NCBI GenBank assembly: GCA_900320485.1
Contig: ONSO01000029.1
Location: forward strand, 1-32,814
Origin: an uncultured Lachnospiraceae bacterium
GTDB taxonomy: Bacteria; Bacillota; Clostridia; Lachnospirales; Lachnospiraceae
DNA: 32,814 nucleotides
Direction: 5' to 3'
Position 1 is the stretch's first letter; every line of letters starts with the position of its first letter. Of the stretch, positions 15,753 through 22,804 are shown piece by piece. A program made the translations under genes and the position numbers. Below the pieces are notes generated by a model. It saw only the letters and a list, made by a program, of their open reading frames with translations. It had not been told where the DNA came from and searched no databases.

Positions 15753-15781
15753 TTTACGAAATACTGAAAACATGTTAGAAT
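15753..15781 (+). promoter_or_regulatory. SigA-type promoter of the GH43 xylosidase gene
   Basis: TTTACG at 15753-15758, 17-base spacer, TAGAAT at 15776-15781, 24 bases before the coding start. Four of six -35 and five of six -10 positions match consensus. No clear operator palindrome is visible next to it. Confidence 0.55.
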
Positions 15782-15805
15782 GGTCGTGCGAAAGGAGGCA
15801 TGATT

Positions 15806-17374
15806 ATGTCCATCGAATCAAAAAACCCCATTATGCCCGGTTTTTATCCGGACCCCTCCATTTGTGCGGTGGGAGATGATTATTATTTAGTGAATTCCTC
15901 TTTTGCTTATTTCCCGGGTTTGCCGCTGATGCACAGTAAGGACCTGGTGCATTTCGAGCAGATCGGCAACGTATTGGACCGCCCGTCCCAGCTGCCGCTT
16001 CCGGGCGCGGGAGTGTCTCAGGGACTGTTTGCGCCCACCATTCGTTATCATGAGGGTACGTTCTACGTGATCTGTACCAACGTGACCTGGGGCGGTAATT
16101 TTGTCGTTACGGCCCAGAATCCGGAAGGCCCCTGGTCGGAGCCTCATTATCTGGAGGGAGCGGACGGCATTGATCCTTCCCTGTTCTTTGATGAGGACGG
16201 AAAGTGTTATTATATCGGAACGCACCCCAATCCTGACGGCGTAAAGTATAACGGCGACTGGTTTATTTACGTTCAGGAGCTGGACGTCAAGAACTGGAAG
16301 ATGGTCGGGGAGCAGCACAACGTATGGAATGGTGCCCTGAAGGGCGTACATTGGCCTGAAGGACCTCATCTGTACAAGATCGGGGAGTATTACTACATTC
16401 TTCATGCGGAGGGCGGTACGGGCCCTGAGCATGCGGTATCCGTGGCAAGGTCGAAGGAGGTTTTCGGACCTTATGAAAATAATTTCTGTAATCCCATCCT
16501 GACCCATCGTCATCTGGGGCAGCAGTATCCCATTAAGTACGTGGGCCATGCCGACCTGATCCAGACGCCGAAGGGAGAGTGGTATATGACCATGCTGGCG
16601 GTACGCCCGAAGGAGTGTTTTACCACCATGGGACGCGAGACGTTCCTTGCAAAGGTGACCTGGGAGAATGACTGGCCCGTTGTCAATGCGGGCGTTGGCA
16701 CGTTGACGGACGTGGTAGCCGTGGATCTTCCGCAGTGGGAGCCTGAAAAGGATGCGTCCTCCTACACCGTGAGGACGGGGCATAAGACCTGCGTACCCGG
16801 CAGCAGCCGCAGTTATGATTTTAAGGCAATGAAGGAGCTGGGAGATGAGTTTATGACGCTTCGCGCGCCGCTTGCGGATCGCATGAAGCTGGTGAGCGGC
16901 GAGGGCTTAAAGCTTTGTTTTGATAAGGAGCCGCTGACCGGGAAGGGCGTGCCGTCCTACGTATGCATCCGCCAGCAGCACCATTGCTTTACCGTTTCGG
17001 CCAAGCTTAAGGCTTCGGAGGTTACGGGTGAAAACGCCGCCGGGCTGGTACTTTTCCAGAATGAGTTTTATCATCTGAAGGTGGAGGTAAAGGCCGGAAA
17101 GGCTTCCCTGGTTCTCTGCGAGAAGGGCGAGGATAAGGTTCTTGCCTCAACGGAGATTTGCGGGGATGAGGTAACGCTGGGGCTTTCCGTAGAGGATCTT
17201 AGCGCAAAGGGCTTTATCGAGGACGTAAATGAAAAGCGTTTCTTTGAAACGGATGCAGACGTCAGGAATTTGTCCACGGAGGTGGCAGGCGGATTTGTAG
17301 GTTGTACGGCCGGGCTCTATGCTTTTGGAGAGGGAGCTGCGGTAACGTTTGAGGGCTTTTCTTATCAGGCATAA
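15806..17374 (+). CDS. GH43 beta-xylosidase / alpha-L-arabinofuranosidase
   Basis: A 522-residue intracellular glycosidase. It begins with the GH43 signature NPIMPGFYPDPSICAVGDDY (catalytic-base Asp in PDPS), then FAPTIRYHEGTFYVICTNV, GIDPSLFFDEDGKCYYIG (Asp modulating pKa), and WPEGPHLYKIGEYYYILHAE with the acid Glu in EGPH. A C-terminal beta-sandwich (about 330-522) matches the XynB-type C2 domain that shapes the active site. It would release xylose or arabinose from the non-reducing end of short xylan fragments. ATG 15806 is chosen because GGAGG at 15794-15798 is seven bases upstream; ATG 15800 is too close. No signal peptide is seen. Its own promoter lies upstream. Confidence 0.92.
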   Translation: MSIESKNPIMPGFYPDPSICAVGDDYYLVNSSFAYFPGLPLMHSKDLVHFEQIGNVLDRPSQLPLPGAGVSQGLFAPTIRYHEGTFYVICTNVTWGGNFVVTAQNPEGPWSEPHYLEGADGIDPSLFFDEDGKCYYIGTHPNPDGVKYNGDWFIYVQELDVKNWKMVGEQHNVWNGALKGVHWPEGPHLYKIGEYYYILHAEGGTGPEHAVSVARSKEVFGPYENNFCNPILTHRHLGQQYPIKYVGHADLIQTPKGEWYMTMLAVRPKECFTTMGRETFLAKVTWENDWPVVNAGVGTLTDVVAVDLPQWEPEKDASSYTVRTGHKTCVPGSSRSYDFKAMKELGDEFMTLRAPLADRMKLVSGEGLKLCFDKEPLTGKGVPSYVCIRQQHHCFTVSAKLKASEVTGENAAGLVLFQNEFYHLKVEVKAGKASLVLCEKGEDKVLASTEICGDEVTLGLSVEDLSAKGFIEDVNEKRFFETDADVRNLSTEVAGGFVGCTAGLYAFGEGAAVTFEGFSYQA

Positions 17375-17391
17375 TCTGACGCAGGGCTTGC

Positions 17392-17425
17392 GGCGGACGC
17401 TGCGGTGATCTCCGCACCGTCCGCC
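17392..17425 (+). other. Hairpin between xylosidase and sensor kinase genes
   Basis: GGCGGACG (17392-17399) is complementary to CGTCCGCC (17418-17425), with additional GCGG/CCGC pairing inside. No T tract follows, so termination is uncertain. Confidence 0.5.
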
Positions 17426-17447
17426 TGACGCGCGAAATGAGGCAGAA

Positions 17448-18887
17448 ATGGCGATCAAAATGGATTCCTGGCAATTGATCAGGGGAGAGCTGACGGGCAT
17501 GACGTCATTGGCGACGCATACCGTCTGTAGCATTGTAGCCCTGTTGATCATGTCCTGCTTTTTGGGTAAATACGTAAAAATCACGCGGAAAGGCGTTCTT
17601 CTTTTGAATGCCTTTTTTGTGTTGGCGGGGTGCGTGAATTTGGCAGAGCTTGTCATGATGTTCCGGCATTCCCCGGATAATAACCGGCAGGGCATGATCG
17701 ACATTACGATGCTGTTTTACGGAACGTATTTTGTGATCTGCCTGTTCTTGTACAAAAAAAAGAGGTTTTGGCGCGCTTTGGAATCAGCCGTGGTATGCTA
17801 CGCCTTTCACCAATATCTGACGGTGAACGTGTTGAACGTTTTTTCGTTGATCATGGGGAATCCGGTGGCGATCCTTACGCGGATCGGTTCGGTGTGGGAT
17901 CCCCTTTCCTTTTATTTCTATGGAAGCATGCTGATCGTTTCCCTGGTGTCTCTTGTGATCTTTTATTTCGGGTTTTACCGCAAGGAGCTTTTCCTCCGGC
18001 TAAAGCTTCAGGAGCTGATCCTCTTAGTGGCCTGGATCGTGATCATGCTGTTTTTTGGCGGTCTTGCCACGGGGATGTATGCTTATGAGGTGCGCAAGTT
18101 TTCACTGGCGGCGCTGATGCCGCTCCTTAGCATTTTCATGCCGATCTTCCTTTTGATGAACAGGTATCGAAATCTTCTCAGGGATAAGAACGTTTACCAG
18201 AAGACGTATCTGGACGCAGAGCTGGCTTACGTGGAGCAGTACAAAAAGTCCCAGACGCAGACCAGGGCGTTCCGGCACGACGTGATCAATCAGCTTTCTC
18301 TTCTGAGCATGCTCATGAAGGAGGGGAAGATGAATGAGGCGAAGGAACAGGTGGAGCAGCTCCTGGGGGAAGTGAAGGATCTTTCGCCAAAGTACGTTAC
18401 GGGAGATCAGATGCTGGACTGCATAATGGCAATGAAGGCGGCGAAAATGGAGGAGCAAGGGATCGCGTTCCGGCATGACGGCGTGGCAGACGGCGGATTG
18501 GGGCTTAAGCCCATGGACGTATGCGGAATCTTTGCAAATGCCTTTGACAATGCAATTGAGGCCGTGTCCAGGGTGGATGCAAATGAGAAAAAGTGGATCG
18601 ATTTCCAGATCAAAAGAACGGGAAAGTTTTTTGTGGTGAAAATATCTAATGCCACGGCAGGGAAGGCCGACGTGGAAAAGATGTTTGAGGGAACGGGCTA
18701 TACCATGAAAAAGGATGCGGATCATCATGGCTTTGGCCTCCGGAACATACGAAGCGCAGTGGAGCGTTATGACGGGCTTATAAAGGCGGATGCGGAGGAC
18801 GGAAGGTTTTCCCTGTCCGTCATGATTCCGAGGGACGGCAGGAAGGACGATGGCGCGGAAGAAGAAAGCGTAAAAAAGATTCCCTAA
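17448..18887 (+). CDS. AgrC-like sensor histidine kinase (orphan)
   Basis: A 479-residue membrane sensor kinase. About six to seven hydrophobic segments fill residues 20-235. A linker helix leads to the phospho-acceptor motif FRHDVINQLSLLSMLM (His277) and the GHKL ATPase with the N box IFANAFDNAIEAV (Asn364, Asn368) and a G box HHGFGLRNIRSAVERY. The FRHD-N motif and GHKL type resemble AgrC/YesM-like kinases of peptide-sensing or nutrient-sensing systems. No response regulator is adjacent on either side; the only receiver-like protein in the window (495-926) is far away. ATG 17448 follows GAGG with five bases spacing. The signal is unknown. Confidence 0.85.
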   Translation: MAIKMDSWQLIRGELTGMTSLATHTVCSIVALLIMSCFLGKYVKITRKGVLLLNAFFVLAGCVNLAELVMMFRHSPDNNRQGMIDITMLFYGTYFVICLFLYKKKRFWRALESAVVCYAFHQYLTVNVLNVFSLIMGNPVAILTRIGSVWDPLSFYFYGSMLIVSLVSLVIFYFGFYRKELFLRLKLQELILLVAWIVIMLFFGGLATGMYAYEVRKFSLAALMPLLSIFMPIFLLMNRYRNLLRDKNVYQKTYLDAELAYVEQYKKSQTQTRAFRHDVINQLSLLSMLMKEGKMNEAKEQVEQLLGEVKDLSPKYVTGDQMLDCIMAMKAAKMEEQGIAFRHDGVADGGLGLKPMDVCGIFANAFDNAIEAVSRVDANEKKWIDFQIKRTGKFFVVKISNATAGKADVEKMFEGTGYTMKKDADHHGFGLRNIRSAVERYDGLIKADAEDGRFSLSVMIPRDGRKDDGAEEESVKKIP

Positions 18888-18890
18888 AAT

Positions 18891-18920
18891 TTGACAAATG
18901 CCGTACTGGTGAAGTAAGAT
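18891..18920 (+). promoter_or_regulatory. SigA-type promoter before the large membrane protein gene
   Basis: A perfect TTGACA at 18891-18896, an 18-base spacer and TAAGAT at 18915-18920, some 80 bases before ATG 18999. It starts four bases after the kinase stop codon. Confidence 0.7.
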
Positions 18921-18998
18921 GAATGTCGGGAATGATCCGGGACCCGGGCAGAGGATGATGACGGGGACCGGAGTAAAGGAAACGGGTGGGATAGCGGC

Positions 18999-21110
18999 AT
19001 GAAGGAAAACCGGGTGACGATGGTGGAAAGGCAGAAGGAAAATTCTAAGCTAATATGGGGAAAACGGGCACTGGACGCATGCCTTCTTCTTGTTTTGGTT
19101 CTTTATCCCATGCGACACGTGAAGCTTGGCGGAGACTTGTGGGACGTGGGATACAATTACGGGAATTTTATGTATCCGCAGCTTGGCAGGATGGGAAAGA
19201 CGTGGTATTTTTCCACCTACTTTGCAAGTAAACTGGGACATTTGCTGACGCTCCTTCCCTATGGAAATACCTGGATCGGCATGAACGTGTACACGGGACT
19301 TATTGCAAGCCTGTTGGCTGTCATGGGGTATCTTTTTTTTACCAGGGCATTGAAGATTTCAAGGGTTTATGCCTTTGCGGGGGAGATGATCGCCCTGAGC
19401 ATGTGCTGGTGCCCGACGGCACTTTTGTATAATTACCTGACTTACGTTCTGTTCTCCGGCTGCGTGATATTATTGTGGCTGGGGCTTAAGAAGGAACGGA
19501 AGTTGTTTTTGGTGCTGGCAGGGGCGTGCCTTGGAGCAAACGTATTTGTGAGGTTTTCCAATCTCCCGGAGATGGGATTGATCCTGGCCGTGTGGACCTA
19601 CGTATTCTTTGAAGCGCTGGATCAGCGCAAGGGTGACAGGGCCGGGGCGCAGGGGAGCCAAGGAGCGGAAGGCGGCAAGGCAGGCGAACGTGGCAGCAAG
19701 GAAGCGCAGGGCGGCAAGGCTGGCGAACGGGGCGGCTGGGCTGGCGGACTGGGCGGCAAAGGCGTAGAAGACGGAAAGGCTGGCGGACCGGGCATCAAAG
19801 GAGCGGAAGGCGGCTGGGTCGGGAAAATGCTTGGCGAGGCCGGGAAAAAGACGCTGTGGTGCCTTTTGGGCTATGTCGCAGTGCTGGCCGTTACGTTTGC
19901 CTGGATCGGTTTGATCTACGGGATCGGACAGTACATGGAAGGCATTAAGCTTCTCTTTGCCATGACGGACACGGCTACGGATTACAAGGCAACCTCCATG
20001 ATCTACGGTTTGATCTGGCCATACAAGGAAAGCCTTCACTGGGTAGTGCGCCTTGGGTTCTTTGCCGTTCTTGCCTTGCTGGTGCGCCTTGTCACGGATC
20101 ACGTGCCGCTTCTTTTTGAGGGGAAGCGGCGGGAAAGCCTTCAGAAGGTCTGCGACGGGCTTGGACTTGCCGGCGTGGTGGCCGTTACGGTGTTTATGGG
20201 GTATTGGATGTTCCTGCAGAGGGACGGGCAGCCGAATCTGACCTCGTTCTTCTACACAAGCTATGACCCTATTTACTGGCCGGGAACGCTGTTCCTTGCC
20301 CTGAGCATGGGAATTGGACTGATCGAGGTCTTTCGCCCGGGGAATGCTAATGAGAACAGGTTCCTTGGCATGGCAGTCTTTCTTTTGGTGATCCTCACGT
20401 CCCTTGGGAGCAATAATGGCATTTATCCCAGCATGAATCATTTGTTTTTGCCCGCGCCTTACGTACTTTGGAAGCTGGGAGAGTTTACGGCATACTGCAT
20501 ACGAAAGGCGGCGAAGAGGCCAGAGTCCATGGCGCAGCTGCGGTTGAATCTTGTGCCGCTCTGCGTTACGCTGTGGGCGTTTACGTGTTTTTGTGCCATG
20601 CAATTTTTCCTGTTTGGGCGGTATTTTGTATTCTGTGAGGGCACCGGCATGCAGGAGAAAGGGTATCAATTGCTGAATAATACGGTTCTGGAGGGCGTCT
20701 CCATGAGCCAGGAGAGGGCAGCGTACCTTAGTGACCTTTCGGATTTCGCAAACCGGGAGAATCTCTCGGGACAAGAGGTTATTTTACACGGCGACGTCCC
20801 GGCGCTGGCGTTTTATCTTCAGATGCCGCCGGCATTTCATTCCTGGAATGACTTGGATTCTTTTGGGTATGAGACCATGCAGGAGACGGTGGACGAGCTG
20901 ATGACGGGCGTGAGCGTTGGAAGGAGGGCGAAGCCGGTAGTCATTGCGGCCAGCAGATATGCAAAATTCGGGCCGATCTCACCGGATGAGGAAGAGGACG
21001 TGACGGACAGCGGCGATGCAAAATGGGAGCTGATCCGCCGGTTTATGGGATTGTTTGGATATGAAAAAACCTTCCACAACGGAAGATTTGTTGTGTGGCA
21101 GGCAAAATAG
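18999..21110 (+). CDS. Large polytopic GT-C-like membrane protein
   Basis: A 703-residue protein with about ten or more hydrophobic segments. After the first segment it shows VKLGGDLWDVGYNYGNFMYP, reminiscent of the acidic first outer loop of GT-C glycosyltransferases, and ends in a soluble domain of about 130 residues (from QEKGYQLLNNTVLEGV). It could be a polyprenol-dependent mannosyl-type transferase or a YfhO-like envelope protein; no family is certain. Between about residues 214 and 275 it has a Gly/Lys/Ala/Glu-rich stretch made of GKAGERG-like units, sitting between two membrane segments. ATG 18999 is used here, but the ribosome site (GGGTGGGA) is weak and ATG 19020 is possible. A bidirectional terminator follows. 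Confidence 0.7.
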   Translation: MKENRVTMVERQKENSKLIWGKRALDACLLLVLVLYPMRHVKLGGDLWDVGYNYGNFMYPQLGRMGKTWYFSTYFASKLGHLLTLLPYGNTWIGMNVYTGLIASLLAVMGYLFFTRALKISRVYAFAGEMIALSMCWCPTALLYNYLTYVLFSGCVILLWLGLKKERKLFLVLAGACLGANVFVRFSNLPEMGLILAVWTYVFFEALDQRKGDRAGAQGSQGAEGGKAGERGSKEAQGGKAGERGGWAGGLGGKGVEDGKAGGPGIKGAEGGWVGKMLGEAGKKTLWCLLGYVAVLAVTFAWIGLIYGIGQYMEGIKLLFAMTDTATDYKATSMIYGLIWPYKESLHWVVRLGFFAVLALLVRLVTDHVPLLFEGKRRESLQKVCDGLGLAGVVAVTVFMGYWMFLQRDGQPNLTSFFYTSYDPIYWPGTLFLALSMGIGLIEVFRPGNANENRFLGMAVFLLVILTSLGSNNGIYPSMNHLFLPAPYVLWKLGEFTAYCIRKAAKRPESMAQLRLNLVPLCVTLWAFTCFCAMQFFLFGRYFVFCEGTGMQEKGYQLLNNTVLEGVSMSQERAAYLSDLSDFANRENLSGQEVILHGDVPALAFYLQMPPAFHSWNDLDSFGYETMQETVDELMTGVSVGRRAKPVVIAASRYAKFGPISPDEEEDVTDSGDAKWELIRRFMGLFGYEKTFHNGRFVVWQAK
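19640..19824 (+). repeat. Imperfect in-frame Gly-rich minisatellite
   Basis: Degenerate units around GGCGGCAAGGCAGGCGAACG recur several times (for example from 19671, 19709 and again with changes to 19824). They encode GGKAGERG-, GGWAGGLGG- and GGKGVEDGKAGGPG-like residues without breaking the frame of the membrane protein. Confidence 0.75.
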
Positions 21111-21123
21111 AGAGTGGAAAAGA

Positions 21124-21156
21124 AAAAGACGGGGTCGCGATGCGGTCCCGTCTTTT
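21124..21156. terminator. Bidirectional intrinsic terminator between convergent genes
   Basis: AAAAGACGGG (21124-21133) pairs perfectly with CCCGTCTTTT (21147-21156). The A and T runs flank the stem on both strands, so it can end transcripts from the membrane protein gene (+) and asnA (-). Confidence 0.8.
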
Positions 21157-21200
21157 CGTTATCCTGGCTTTTTTAGTGGTATTTGTTTGAAGGCTGCCCT

Positions 21201-22211
21201 TTACAGAAGCTGCAGACCTTTTTCCTTTGCTTCCTGCATTACGTCGTCCGGCCACAGGGAACACTGTACTTCGCCGATGTGGGCCTTGCGGAGGAAGAAC
21301 ATGCAGATGCGGGACTGGCCGATGCCGCCGCCGATGGTATAGGGCAGCTCGCAGTTCAAAATGGCTTTGTGGAAGGGAAGTTCTGCTCTTTCGGGACAAC
21401 CGGCCTTCTCAAGCTGCGTCATTAAGGAATTTTCGTCCACGCGGATTCCCATGCTGGAAAGCTCCAGCGCGATGTCAAGCACGGGGTAGTATACTACGAT
21501 GTCGGCGTTGAGGGACCAATCGTCATAGTCAGGTGCACGGCCGTCATGAGGCTCGCCGCTCTCCAGGGTATCACCGATCTGCATGATGCATACGGCACCC
21601 TTAGCCTTTGCTATGTAGTACTCTCTTTCCTTGGGAGAGTAGTCAGGGAACATTTCTGCCAGTTCACTGGTTGTGATGAAGAAAATGTCGTGAGGCAGGA
21701 TCTCCTCGATGTAGTCATAGTGAATGGACATGTACTTCTCGGTCTTGCGAAGCACTTTGTATACGGTGCGGACGGTATCCTTCAGGGTATCCATGGTACG
21801 GTCTTCCTTTGCGATGATCTTTTCCCAGTCCCACTGATCCACGTAGATGGAATGGATGTTGTCAGGCTCCTCGTCCCGGCGAATGGCACTCATGTCGGTG
21901 TAGAGCCCTTCATTTACGGAGAAACCATATTTCTTCAGTGCGTAGCGCTTCCATTTTGCAAGGGATTGTACGATCTCACCCTGCTTGCCGCCTTCGTTCT
22001 TAATGTCGAAGGAGACGGGACGCTCATAACCATTTAAGTTGTCGTTCAATCCGGAGGCCGGATCCACAAATAGAGGTGCAGACACGCGCAGAAGATTTAA
22101 TCTTTCTGCAAGCAGCGTCTGAAAAAAGTCTTTTACGGTCTTGATGGCGATCTGGGTATCATAGAGATTTAATTCGGAATGATAGCCCTTCGGTAGTTTT
22201 AAGTTGCTCAT
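21201..22211 (-). CDS. asnA: Aspartate-ammonia ligase (asparagine synthetase A)
   Basis: A 336-residue class II aminoacyl-tRNA-synthetase-like enzyme. It shows TQIAIKTVKDFFQTLLAERL, RVSAPLFVDPASGLNDNLNG, RPVSFDIKN, SVNEGLYTDMSAIRRDEEPD, SIYVDQWDWEKII, and near the end LPYTIGGGIGQSRICMFFL. These are the conserved blocks of AsnA (about 330 residues in E. coli). It makes asparagine from aspartate, ammonia and ATP in the cytoplasm. I chose the ATG at 22211 because the AGAAAGGG ribosome site is eight bases from it and only two from the ATG at 22217. It is the only minus-strand gene in the window. The short leader leaves no room for a T-box. Confidence 0.95.
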   Translation of the reverse strand: MSNLKLPKGYHSELNLYDTQIAIKTVKDFFQTLLAERLNLLRVSAPLFVDPASGLNDNLNGYERPVSFDIKNEGGKQGEIVQSLAKWKRYALKKYGFSVNEGLYTDMSAIRRDEEPDNIHSIYVDQWDWEKIIAKEDRTMDTLKDTVRTVYKVLRKTEKYMSIHYDYIEEILPHDIFFITTSELAEMFPDYSPKEREYYIAKAKGAVCIMQIGDTLESGEPHDGRAPDYDDWSLNADIVVYYPVLDIALELSSMGIRVDENSLMTQLEKAGCPERAELPFHKAILNCELPYTIGGGIGQSRICMFFLRKAHIGEVQCSLWPDDVMQEAKEKGLQLL

Positions 22212-22249
22212 GCGCATAGCCCTTTCTGGTAGATTTACGTACCACTACT

Positions 22250-22278
22250 ATTTAACAGCTTTTTGGCGTCAATTGCAA
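22250..22278 (-). promoter_or_regulatory. Possible asnA promoter
   Basis: On the minus strand, TTGCAA (22278-22273), 17 bases, then TTAAAT (22255-22250), about 40 bases before the asnA start. A TTGACG overlaps the spacer. The match is moderate. Confidence 0.4.
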
Positions 22279-22373
22279 GTATTTTCTAAGGAAAATAGTG
22301 TTTTTTTAGGCGACCATGAGAAATTTATACAATTTCCATGGGATATTTGACGATTCTTTGTGAATCCTTGCGG

Positions 22374-22401
22374 TTTACATTTTTGGGGGATTGTTTAAAA
22401 T
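22374..22401 (+). promoter_or_regulatory. SigA-type promoter of the HPr-like gene
   Basis: TTTACA at 22374-22379, a 16-base spacer and TAAAAT at 22396-22401. The leader to ATG 22469 is about 60 bases and contains a repeated GTCTGGAT (22429-22436 and 22445-22452), of unknown meaning. Confidence 0.55.
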
Positions 22402-22468
22402 AATAATAATTCGAAGTTAGTTGTTTCGTCTGGATGGTGTGTTGTCTGGATAGAAAGGAAGGATCAGT

Positions 22469-22696
22469 ATGGTAGTAAAGACAATTCGATTGACCCCGGA
22501 TGGCGTGAAGAACTTTGTGAACGTGGCTTCCAAATGTGATTTTGACATTGACGTAAGCTACAATCGTTACATTGTGGACGGAAAGTCGTTCCTTGGAGTT
22601 TACGGCTTGGATTTCAACAGACCTTTGAAGGTAGCCTACAACGGATATAATGCTGAATTTGAGGAGCTGCTGAAGGCTCTGAGCGTTGCTTGCTAA
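22469..22696 (+). CDS. HPr-like domain protein lacking the phospho-histidine
   Basis: A 75-residue protein that aligns with HPr: KTIRLTPDG, then VASKCDFDIDVSYNRYIVDG, then KSFLGVYGLDFNRPLKVAYNG. The regulatory serine region (HPr Ser46, KS-MGVM-L) is kept as Ser40 in KSFLGVYGL. The active-site GIHARPA is missing and replaced by GVKNFVN, so it cannot accept phosphate from enzyme I. In this respect it resembles Crh of Bacillus, which lacks His15 but keeps Ser46 and works in catabolite control. The ribosome site GAAAGGAAGG precedes ATG 22469. It stands alone with its own promoter. Confidence 0.8.
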   Translation: MVVKTIRLTPDGVKNFVNVASKCDFDIDVSYNRYIVDGKSFLGVYGLDFNRPLKVAYNGYNAEFEELLKALSVAC

Positions 22697-22729
22697 GGTA
22701 TATAGAGAGTTCTGACGTTCGAAAGTAAA

Positions 22730-22758
22730 TTGACACCCTGTGAAAGATGGAGTAACAT
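22730..22758 (+). promoter_or_regulatory. SigA-type promoter of the helicase gene
   Basis: A perfect TTGACA (22730-22735), 17-base spacer, TAACAT (22753-22758). It lies inside the longest open frame of the helicase gene, so it argues against any coding start upstream of about 22765. Confidence 0.7.
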
Positions 22759-22804
22759 CATTCATAGGGTGTTTTACTTTGCGGAAAACGAGGAGATTGC
22801 GGTC

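Noticed and set aside
15887..16783. A 298-codon minus-strand frame inside the xylosidase gene.
   Set aside because: It lies wholly opposite conserved GH43 blocks and shows no family signal.
19470..20774. A 434-codon minus-strand frame inside the membrane protein gene.
   Set aside because: His/Gln/Lys/Pro-rich shadow of hydrophobic coding sequence; no ribosome site and no motif.
22218..22330. A T-box riboswitch in front of asnA.
   Set aside because: The leader is too short and no T-box sequence or terminator/antiterminator pair is visible.
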